Source: Deltaproteobacteria bacterium (GTDB taxonomy: Bacteria > Desulfobacterota > Desulfuromonadia > Geobacterales > Pseudopelobacteraceae). From it: DNA of 18,484 bases. The notes beneath the pieces were generated by a model. That model searched no databases. It had not been told where the DNA came from and saw only the letters and a list, made by a program, of their open reading frames with translations. The stretch is taken from assembly GCA_016219145.1 (NCBI GenBank), contig JACRCG010000010.1:1-18484 (forward strand). Direction: 5' to 3'. Every line of letters starts with the position of its first letter. Position 1 is the first letter of the stretch. This document shows, piece by piece, positions 7,028 to 12,798 of this stretch. A program made the position numbers and the translations under genes.

Positions 7028-7177
7028 AATAACCTCTTGACGGCCATGTCAGGATAGCGGTTTGCCAAGCTTATTTTCGTCGCCTATGTATCACTGTTCT
7101 CTCCATGAGTGTATTTCTATTCCAATTGAGAACGATTTGCGACAGTTTTCCGTATCAGCCAGAAGACAATTATACAA

Positions 7178-8491
7178 TCATGTATTTTCGCCCAGTCTCG
7201 CTTTGGCGGCACGCATGCCCTCGACTACCGGTTCAACTATTGCCGCCGGGAAACCGGCTGGAAGAGATGCGGTAACGCGAGCGATAACATCTTCCATCGG
7301 ATCGGCCAGTTCCCGGATAATGCTGTCAAACTCTTCCTCCGGGAAACGCGCTTTACGAGACATGCCCGACCAATGCCGCCTGATGATTTCTCCCCAGAAA
7401 TAATGCTTGTTCTTGCCATCAACTGACATGGCCATCTTCATCTGTTTCTGATGAAGCTCTTTCCTCGCCACAAACGGCCAGGCCGACATGACATCATACA
7501 GCGGCGTCAGACGGTATGCACCGCGTGGCAGCAGGTAGATGCTGAAGTTTTTGGCGTGGCCGTCAATCGCCCCGAGCAGCCAGAAGAGCAGTTGTGTCTT
7601 CATGAACAGCCGCCGGTCGGCTGCAGCAGTCTCAGAGCCGACCAGCAGATCCATGATCCCCCTGATACCCGGGCCGCCGTCCTCTTCGTACTTGAACACG
7701 GGCGGTACGCCCAGCGCCTGGCACATATCCTCCACCGGCAGGCGGATGATCCGGGTGCCGTCCTTCGACCAGCGACGGTCAAAACGCTCCACTACCAGGG
7801 TCTTTACATCTTCGAAACAACAGATATCGGCAGTGGCGACCGGAAAGCCATATTCTTTCAGGAAACGGTGACACAGCCATTCGTTTTCGACGCTGTCGGA
7901 GAGATCGATCCGGGGAGTCTGTCCGATCGGCAGCTTGAAAATATGGGTTGTCGGAGTAGCACTGTGGGGGCGGCACCAGCGGTTGCCATGCCGGAGCAGG
8001 GCGGTCTTTTCCTGAGCGCCGGCAAGCGAGATCCGAAAATCGGAATCCTTATGCATCCCCAGCGGCATGGTCTGATAGTTGCGGAGTGTTTCGGCAATTT
8101 CCGCATCGGTGAGAGGATCTGCGGAAATATCCATGACACCGTGCGGCTCTTCTGTTTCCGGAAGTAGTTGCAGCGCTCCGACGCAGTCTCTGCCGATATG
8201 CCACAGGAGATCAAAACAACGGTCGCTGGCGGCGCCGAAACGGGCCTGTATTCTTCTGCGAATGGCGTCATTATCCGGCAGCAGGTTGTCGAAAAAGTAT
8301 TCCACGGCTGTCCCGGTCAGCGGATGCTGTCCGAGTGGAAGCGACAGCGACAGAGGACGGCTGTTTTCCGAGGCGAGCCAGGACGGATCGTAGACCAGCT
8401 GCATCCTGCCGGTTGCGGAAAAGGAGAGGCTGCCAACCTTCTCGCCATTGATAGAGATGTTCAAGGGTATTCTTGATCTGGGGCGTGCCAT
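7178..8491 (-). CDS. hipA: HipA-type serine/threonine kinase toxin
   Basis: From ATG 8491 the protein has 437 aa, matching E. coli HipA (440 aa). The HipA N-terminal couple domain covers ~1-110. RISLAGAQEKTALL at 153-166 corresponds to the HipA phosphorylation/ejection loop, with Ser155 at the autophosphorylation position. VVERFDRRW is at 233-241, IDGHAKNFSIYL at 309-320 has the catalytic Asp310, and LTPLYDVMSAWP at 328-339 has the metal-binding Asp333. All key kinase residues appear intact. E. coli HipA phosphorylates GltX and causes persistence; here the substrate is inferred. I chose 8491 rather than the upstream in-frame ATG 8509 because AGGTGG precedes it and it follows the hipB stop by one base. 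Confidence 0.92.
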   Translation of the reverse strand: MARPRSRIPLNISINGEKVGSLSFSATGRMQLVYDPSWLASENSRPLSLSLPLGQHPLTGTAVEYFFDNLLPDNDAIRRRIQARFGAASDRCFDLLWHIGRDCVGALQLLPETEEPHGVMDISADPLTDAEIAETLRNYQTMPLGMHKDSDFRISLAGAQEKTALLRHGNRWCRPHSATPTTHIFKLPIGQTPRIDLSDSVENEWLCHRFLKEYGFPVATADICCFEDVKTLVVERFDRRWSKDGTRIIRLPVEDMCQALGVPPVFKYEEDGGPGIRGIMDLLVGSETAAADRRLFMKTQLLFWLLGAIDGHAKNFSIYLLPRGAYRLTPLYDVMSAWPFVARKELHQKQMKMAMSVDGKNKHYFWGEIIRRHWSGMSRKARFPEEEFDSIIRELADPMEDVIARVTASLPAGFPAAIVEPVVEGMRAAKARLGENT

Positions 8492-8492
8492 G

Positions 8493-8738
8493 TTACCACC
8501 TGTCCTCATCTGGTGCAGACTGCTCTCTGGAGCCGATCTGTATATTCAATTGTAATGCAGACAGCAGAACCAGAATGGTCTGCAGTTGCACAGAAGGTTT
8601 TCCCTTTTCGATCAGCGACAGGGTGGTCTGGTTCAAACCGGTCATTTTCCCCAGTTCGATCTGGGTCAGCCCCTGACTTTTCCGCTCGTCCCTGATAAGG
8701 GCTCCCAGGGATTGCGCCGATGTAATGAGCCTGAGCAT
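8493..8738 (-). CDS. hipB: HipB-type XRE-family antitoxin/repressor
   Basis: This 81-aa protein has a helix-turn-helix of the XRE/Cro type at ~10-65 (LGALIRDERKSQGLTQIELG, then GLNQTTLSLIEKGKPSVQLQ). Its flexible tail ends in EDRW. E. coli HipB also ends in Trp, which docks in a HipA pocket, so the terminal Trp81 is a supportive detail. It neutralises HipA and should repress its own operon. GAGG lies about 8 nt before the ATG. The hipA start follows after a 1-nt gap, so the pair is a translationally close operon in the usual order. Confidence 0.9.
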   Translation of the reverse strand: MLRLITSAQSLGALIRDERKSQGLTQIELGKMTGLNQTTLSLIEKGKPSVQLQTILVLLSALQLNIQIGSREQSAPDEDRW

Positions 8739-8840
8739 GGTTACGTCCTCATTTTTTGTCCATGACGTATATTTCTTGTTTATTGTCTGTATAGCATAAT
8801 TTGTTTTTATTGCCCAAATAAAATATTACAGAATTTGGAC
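8739..8840. promoter_or_regulatory. AT-rich upstream region of hipBA
   Basis: This is about 100 bp of AT-rich DNA. On the minus strand a weak -35-like TTGGGC and a -10-like TATACA, 18 bp apart, could drive hipBA. I see no clear copy of the E. coli HipB operator (TATCC-N8-GGATA). Confidence 0.3.
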
Positions 8841-8981
8841 ATGGATCCAGCTCTCTGCAATATGATACGCAGCGAACGCCTTGCTCAGGCCCGAACGTTG
8901 ATCGATAGCACCGATGCCCTGATTTATTCATTCCATAAAACAATCAGTTACAAGATCGGTTCGATATCGTCCCTGACTTGA
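8841..8981 (+). CDS. Possible 46-aa small protein, unknown
   Basis: A plus-strand frame begins with ATG 8841 (MDPALCNMIRSERLAQARTL) and ends with TGA 8979-8981. It continues as a mildly amphipathic helix and a short Ser/Ile-rich tail with no known motif. Support is indirect: a strong plus-strand terminator starts 7 nt after the stop and the upstream DNA is AT-rich. Against it, no convincing ribosome binding site precedes the ATG. It could also be a remnant or a non-coding transcript. Confidence 0.3.
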   Translation: MDPALCNMIRSERLAQARTLIDSTDALIYSFHKTISYKIGSISSLT

Positions 8982-8987
8982 ACACCA

Positions 8988-9018
8988 AAGGCCGACTATC
9001 ACATAGTCGGCCTTTTTT
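8988..9018 (+). terminator. Strong intrinsic terminator
   Basis: GGCCGACTA, loop TCACA, then TAGTCGGCC form a perfect 9-bp stem followed by TTTTTT on the plus strand and preceded by A-rich bases on the other side. It ends transcription from the left and could also serve the minus-strand gene ending at 9043, where its T-tract is only TTT. Confidence 0.9.
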
Positions 9019-9042
9019 CGTGACTCAACTCCTCAAAAAACA

Positions 9043-9621
9043 TCAGATCGTAATTCTCGTAATCTGTTGCCCCATGAATGCAATCATTGTCGAGAAAAAC
9101 AGGGCGAACAGTATCGTCATGATGATACATATGATGACGCCCAGAGTTATGACCCACTTGTTAACCCCGCCCAGTTCCTGAAGCACCGGCATGTAATTCA
9201 GTTGTGACTGCGTGGCCCGGATTTCGATGATATTCCCTTTTACATGCCGGTAATACAGATAGTTGCCGATCATGCCGATGCCTATATGCAGGAGAATATT
9301 GACCCCCGGTATACAGAAAACGAAAAAAGAGATGGCGGCCAGTGCATACATCTTGCGATACAGGAACCAGATGAAGGTAAAGCCGAAACAGGACCAGTTC
9401 CAGGTGACGCAGAACTTTTCTCTCCCTGTAATCGTGAATCTTGAAAAACATTGAATGTAGTAGTGGGCATTACTACCGACAAACGCTCGAATTTCATCAC
9501 TGCTGATGCTGTCAATAGTAATGGTGCTGGCAGGGTCAAGATTGAGCATCGAGCCGCAATGCCTGCATTTTATCGCGCCATCCATTATCGTTTCTTTGCA
9601 GTAAGGGCAGATCATTTTCAT
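9043..9621 (-). CDS. Zinc-ribbon, DUF2628-type membrane protein
   Basis: This 192-aa protein has two CxxC pairs at its N-terminus (CPYC at 5-8 and CRHC at 19-22), forming a zinc ribbon. A linker follows to a segment at ~85-110 (CVTWNWSCFGFTFIWFLYRK) that matches the signature of DUF2628 membrane proteins, then hydrophobic helices at ~110-140 and ~155-185. AAGGAG lies 5 nt before the ATG. It is probably an inner-membrane protein with a cytoplasmic zinc ribbon; no function is known. It stands alone, convergent with the terminator to its left and divergent from the cobalamin operon to its right. Confidence 0.8.
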   Translation of the reverse strand: MKMICPYCKETIMDGAIKCRHCGSMLNLDPASTITIDSISSDEIRAFVGSNAHYYIQCFSRFTITGREKFCVTWNWSCFGFTFIWFLYRKMYALAAISFFVFCIPGVNILLHIGIGMIGNYLYYRHVKGNIIEIRATQSQLNYMPVLQELGGVNKWVITLGVIICIIMTILFALFFSTMIAFMGQQITRITI

Positions 9622-9823
9622 GGTACTCCTTGTGGTTGATATGGGCAGTGTGGACTTGCTGTTTTATAGCATTGTGCCTTTAAAACTGAATCAAAAATAG
9701 TTGCAGTGCTATTCATCTCTCAGGGGTGGGCAAATATTTTCAGTACGGACAGGCGCTGGAGTAGCTTTTTACCAAAGGCGACCCGGGCAATTTCGGGGTA
9801 ATCATGGAATCTCTGTTTTGGTT
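9622..9823. other. Intergenic region without a recognised gene
   Basis: Part of the 545-bp gap between the zinc-ribbon gene and cobU. It contains short reading frames with no protein character and a distant 6-bp inverted repeat (ATAGCA near 9665 and TGCTAT near 9708). The remainder of the gap is the riboswitch leader. Confidence 0.5.
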
Positions 9824-9852
9824 TTGACTTTTTCACGCTTGCCTGCTACAAA
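9824..9852 (+). promoter_or_regulatory. Candidate sigma70 promoter for the cobalamin operon
   Basis: TTGACT (9824-9829) and TACAAA (9847-9852) are separated by 17 bp, matching the consensus at 5/6 and 4/6 positions. The predicted start near 9859 lies about 20 bases before the riboswitch. Confidence 0.5.
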
Positions 9853-9876
9853 CCACAGCACATTTGTTTCACTATA

Positions 9877-10045
9877 CGGTATTGGTGCCGTGCCTGATGA
9901 AGGCATGGGTAAATGGGAAGAAGGTTAGAATCCTTCGCTGACCCGCAACTGTAACAGGCGATGAAAGCCGCAACAGCCACTGAAAGTGATTTCGGGAAGG
10001 CGCGGTTAGTAAGATGACCCTGGAGCCAGGAAACCTGCCATATCG
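9877..10045 (+). ncRNA. Cobalamin (adenosylcobalamin) riboswitch
   Basis: The conserved core is easily seen: GGTGCCGTGCC, then GGGAAGAAGGTTAGAATCC, GCTGACCCGCAACTGTAA, GCCACTG, GGGAAGGC, and the B12-box region GATGACCCTGGAGCCAGG followed by AAACCTGCC. It lies about 120 bases before cobU and controls cobalamin synthesis genes. It should switch expression off when cobalamin is plentiful. The strong match leaves little doubt about the family; adenosyl- versus methylcobalamin preference cannot be told by eye. Confidence 0.97.
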
Positions 10046-10114
10046 CTTAAGTTTTGGAACCTCCGTGGAAAGAGGGGCCAAAGCCCGGTCATATTCAGAT
10101 TACCCGGTTTTGAG

Positions 10115-10147
10115 CCTCTGTCCATATTGCTGACAGGGGTTTTTTTA
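10115..10147 (+). terminator. Riboswitch-controlled intrinsic terminator
   Basis: CCTCTGTC (10115-10122) pairs with GACAGGGG (10132-10139) around a 9-nt loop, with one G-U pair, followed by seven T. The upstream AGAGG (10071-10075) is complementary to CCTCT of this stem and also to CCTC at 10060-10063, so an antiterminator alternative is plausible. This supports transcriptional attenuation of cobU by cobalamin. Confidence 0.8.
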
Positions 10148-10166
10148 TTTCTATCCGGAGGACGAC

Positions 10167-10742
10167 ATGTCACGAACGATCCTGATAACCGGCGGTGCGC
10201 GCAGCGGCAAAAGCGCCATCGCCGAAAAACTTGCCCGGGAGACCGGCGATAGTTTGTGCTATCTGGCGACCGCCCAGGCGCTGGACGGTGAGATGGAGGA
10301 GCGTGTCAAACGCCATCGGGAAAGGCGCGGCGCCGAGTGGAGCACTGTGGAGGAGCCGCTTCAGCTTGCGCAGGCGCTGGCTGGCTGTGATGGCAGATAT
10401 CAGGTCATTCTGGTTGACTGCATCACGCTCTGGCTTTCCAACCTGCTCTTCAAATATGAACAATCCGGCACAGGCGCCGAGGACTTGATCCTTGCGGAAG
10501 TTGAGCGTCTGCAAAATGCTCTTCAAGCGATGGTTACGCCGGTAATCATGGTGACAAACGAAGTCGGTATGGGAATTGTGCCTGAAAACAGCCTGGCGCG
10601 GCTGTTTCGTGATATTGCCGGAAGGACCAATCAAGAGCTGGCCGCAGCGGCTGATGAAGTGCATGTCGTTATCAGCGGCATCCCGCTGAAGCTGAAATAT
10701 ACATCGCAGCCTCCCGTCACAGTTTTCGACGGGGGAGCCTGA
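10167..10742 (+). CDS. cobU: Adenosylcobinamide kinase / adenosylcobinamide-phosphate guanylyltransferase
   Basis: This 191-aa protein has the CobU Walker A GGARSGKS at 9-16 and the KRHRERRG segment with His50, the probable guanylylated histidine (His46 in Salmonella). It also has the VILVDCITLWLSNLL Walker B-like block (~80-94) and the VTNEVGMGIVPENSLARLFRD motif. It phosphorylates adenosylcobinamide and transfers GMP, giving adenosylcobinamide-GDP for CobS, in the cytoplasm. CCGGAGGA precedes the ATG by about 7 nt. It is the first gene after the cobalamin riboswitch, with cobT starting 21 nt after it. Confidence 0.96.
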   Translation: MSRTILITGGARSGKSAIAEKLARETGDSLCYLATAQALDGEMEERVKRHRERRGAEWSTVEEPLQLAQALAGCDGRYQVILVDCITLWLSNLLFKYEQSGTGAEDLILAEVERLQNALQAMVTPVIMVTNEVGMGIVPENSLARLFRDIAGRTNQELAAAADEVHVVISGIPLKLKYTSQPPVTVFDGGA

Positions 10743-10763
10743 TAAATTGCAAGGAGAATAGCT

Positions 10764-11813
10764 ATGGACTGCATAAAAGCAACGCTTGATCGTATCAAGC
10801 CGGTCAACCCGGATCTGCTGGAGCGGGCACAGCTCCTGCTGGACAACAAGACCAAGCCGCTCGGCTCGCTGGGACGGCTGGAGGAATTTGCCCGTCGTGT
10901 GTCTGCCATAAGCGGCAGCCAGCAGCCGGATGTTTCAAAAAAGGTGGTATTCACCTTTGCCGGTGACCACGGCATCGTAGAAGAGGGGGTTTCGCTCTTT
11001 CCCAAGGAAGTGACACCGCAGATGGTGCTGAATTTTCTGTCGGGAGGAGCCGGAATCAACGTGCTGGCCCGACATGTCGGCGCGGATGTGCGGGTGGTTG
11101 ATGTGGGTGTTGATTATGACTTTGCCGAAGTGACCGGCCTGATACATAAAAAGGTTTCAAACGGCACGCAGAACTTTGCCAAAGGTCCGGCCATGACCCG
11201 CGAGGAGATGCTGACAGCGCTGAATGTAGGCATCGAACTGGCCGAACAGTGCCGGATTGAAGGGGTCGGACTGGTCGGCACCGGCGAAATGGGGATTGGA
11301 AATACTACTCCGTCGTCGGCCATTATCGCGGCGATATCCGGCAAAACTGTGGCGGAAGTGACCCATCGCGGCACTGGCATCGGCGATGAGGCTCTGCTCA
11401 ACAAAATCCGGGTTATTGAACAGGGTCTGGGCATAAACAAGCCTGATCCTGCTGATCCTCTGGATGTGCTGACCAAGGTGGGCGGACTTGAAATTGCCGC
11501 CATTGCCGGCCTTGTTCTGGGGTGCGCGGCAAACTCGATCCCGGTCGTGATCGACGGTTTCATCTCGACCGCCGGTGCCCTGATCGCCAGCGAACTGCAT
11601 CCCAATGTGCGTGACTACATTTTTGCGGCTCACCAGTCGGTTGAGATCGGTCATCGTTTCATGCTGGAGAGGATCGGCGCCCGCCCGATTCTGGATCTGG
11701 ATTTCCGCCTTGGTGAGGGGACCGGCGCGGCCCTGGCCATGGGGCTGATCGAGGCCGGAGTGAAGATACTTAATGAGATGGCAACCTTCGAACAGGCCGG
11801 GGTGAGCCGGTAA
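10764..11813 (+). CDS. cobT: Nicotinate-nucleotide--dimethylbenzimidazole phosphoribosyltransferase
   Basis: At 349 aa it is close to Salmonella CobT (356). Conserved segments are LDNKTKPLGSLGRLEEFA (~26-43), FTFAGDHGIVEEGVS, FLSGGAGINVLARHVGA, VGTGEMGIGNTTPSSAI, and near the C-terminus LDFRLGEGTGAALAMG, where Glu318 matches the catalytic Glu317 of Salmonella. The enzyme moves the phosphoribosyl group from nicotinate mononucleotide to the lower-ligand base, giving an alpha-riboside phosphate. CobT accepts several benzimidazoles, which fits the downstream candidate 5-hydroxybenzimidazole synthase. The stop codon lies inside an 8-bp tandem repeat, and a heptamer array separates it from cobS. 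AAGGAG precedes the ATG. Confidence 0.96.
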   Translation: MDCIKATLDRIKPVNPDLLERAQLLLDNKTKPLGSLGRLEEFARRVSAISGSQQPDVSKKVVFTFAGDHGIVEEGVSLFPKEVTPQMVLNFLSGGAGINVLARHVGADVRVVDVGVDYDFAEVTGLIHKKVSNGTQNFAKGPAMTREEMLTALNVGIELAEQCRIEGVGLVGTGEMGIGNTTPSSAIIAAISGKTVAEVTHRGTGIGDEALLNKIRVIEQGLGINKPDPADPLDVLTKVGGLEIAAIAGLVLGCAANSIPVVIDGFISTAGALIASELHPNVRDYIFAAHQSVEIGHRFMLERIGARPILDLDFRLGEGTGAALAMGLIEAGVKILNEMATFEQAGVSR

Positions 11814-11836
11814 ACCGGTAAACCGGTAAACCGGTT
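11806..11836. repeat. 8-bp tandem repeat ACCGGTAA
   Basis: Three units of (A/G)CCGGTAA plus a partial unit run from the cobT stop codon into the intergenic region. The first unit contains the TAA stop. Each unit contains the palindrome ACCGGT. Confidence 0.85.
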
Positions 11837-11962
11837 CAAGGTTCGTGGTTCGTGGTTCAAGGTTAAAACCGAGAACTTTGAACCTTGAACTTTGAACTTT
11901 GAACCTTGAACCTTGAACCTTGAACCTTGAACCTTGAACCAAGAACCTTGAACCAAGAACGG
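11833..11962. repeat. Inverted heptamer repeat array between cobT and cobS
   Basis: Five GGTTNNN heptamers (GGTTCAA, GGTTCGT twice, GGTTCAA, GGTTAAA) at 11833-11867 are followed by twelve heptamers of the opposite orientation at 11874-11957. The latter are AACCTTG in seven units, AACTTTG in three and AACCAAG in two. The two halves can pair into a long imperfect hairpin in the transcript. The array is noncoding in both orientations as far as I can judge, and cobS begins 5 nt after it. Confidence 0.92.
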
Positions 11963-11967
11963 AAGTT

Positions 11968-12702
11968 ATGCGCCTGTACCTGATCGCCATGCAATTTCTG
12001 ACCATCATTCCGCTCCCCTTCAACACGCACTGTGAGAAGGAGGATCTGGGACGTTCTACAGCGCTCTTCCCATTGGCAGGATTGACGATCGGCTCCTTCC
12101 TGGTTGGACTCAACTGGCTGATTTCTCCCTGGCTGGTGCGTCCGCTCTGCGACGCCCTTTTAATCGCCGCTCTGGCTGCCGTCACCGGAGCGTTGCATCT
12201 GGATGGACTGGCTGATGTCTGTGACGGGTTGGCGGCGCGCGGCGGACGCGAGCGTTTTCTGGCTGTCATGAAGGACTCTCAGGTTGGCGCGGTCGGCGCG
12301 GTCGGCCTGATGCTGGGCCTGTTGCTGAAATGGCAGGCGCTGGCGGCGGTTCCGGTCGAAGTCAAATGGCAGGCTCTCTTGCTCTTTCCGGTTCTGGCCC
12401 GCTTTGGTCAGGTGCTGGCGTTAACCGGAGCCAGCCATGCCCGTCAGGATGGACTGGGTGCGGCTTTTGTCCAGGGGGCGGGTGTTGGTCCGCTGTCTCT
12501 GGCTTTTATTACAGCTGTCTCCATCGGCTTCATGCTGCTCGGCTTCAAGGCGCTGTTTGTTCTGGCTGCCGTCTGCCTGCTCAGCGGCGCCGGCAGACTG
12601 TTTTTTCAGCGCCGCCTGGGCGGTTTAACCGGCGACACGGTCGGCTGCATCAGCGAATTGAATGAAATTCTGGCCCTGATACTGATCTCGGCTGCACCAT
12701 AA
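11968..12702 (+). CDS. cobS: Adenosylcobinamide-GDP ribazoletransferase
   Basis: At 244 aa it is equal in size to E. coli CobS (247). It starts with the typical LIAMQFLTIIPLP block. It carries the conserved acidic motif LHLDGLADVCDGLAARGG near residues 77-94, MKDSQVGAVGAVGLM at ~100-114, and GDTVGCISELNE near the C-terminus. Several hydrophobic helices mark it as an inner-membrane protein. It joins adenosylcobinamide-GDP with the alpha-riboside (phosphate) to complete the cobamide. GGAAG lies just before the ATG at 11968, at the end of the heptamer array, so array length changes could affect translation. Confidence 0.95.
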   Translation: MRLYLIAMQFLTIIPLPFNTHCEKEDLGRSTALFPLAGLTIGSFLVGLNWLISPWLVRPLCDALLIAALAAVTGALHLDGLADVCDGLAARGGRERFLAVMKDSQVGAVGAVGLMLGLLLKWQALAAVPVEVKWQALLLFPVLARFGQVLALTGASHARQDGLGAAFVQGAGVGPLSLAFITAVSIGFMLLGFKALFVLAAVCLLSGAGRLFFQRRLGGLTGDTVGCISELNEILALILISAAP

Positions 12703-12704
12703 CC

Positions 12705-12770
12705 CTTCGACTCCGCTCAGGGAGCTTTTCCTTATCGGAATCAACCAGGGTTGGCTGAGCGGAGTCGAAG
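12705..12770. repeat. 16-bp inverted repeat between cobS and the ThiC-family gene
   Basis: CTTCGACTCCGCTCAG (12705-12720) and its exact complement CTGAGCGGAGTCGAAG (12755-12770) are separated by 34 bases. There is no U-tract, so it is not a classical terminator. From memory this arm sequence recurs in intergenic DNA of unrelated bacteria as a dispersed REP-like repeat. It may stabilise or partly end the cobUTS message. Confidence 0.9.
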
Positions 12771-12798
12771 TCAAATACCAAATTCAGAGGATATCCAC

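Noticed and set aside
7451..8167. 238-aa plus-strand ORF inside hipA
   Set aside because: It is antisense to a complete hipA with all kinase motifs; composition is typical of a shadow frame in GC-rich third positions.
8749..8943. 64-aa minus-strand ORF upstream of hipB
   Set aside because: It is AT-driven and Cys/Tyr-rich with no motif, occupies the presumed hipBA promoter region, and ends just before hipB.
11833..11962. CRISPR array between cobT and cobS
   Set aside because: The units are 7 bp with no spacers and occur in both orientations, so it is a simple tandem repeat.
11157..12269. 370-aa minus-strand ORF across cobT, the repeat array and cobS
   Set aside because: It is antisense to two clear enzymes. 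Its middle is only translated heptamer repeat (VQGSRFK-type), and the rest has no family character.
12751..12798. Earlier in-frame start for the ThiC-family gene
   Set aside because: It would begin inside the inverted repeat loop and add MAERSRSQIPNS, which is encoded by the repeat. AGAGG and the family N-terminus support 12799.
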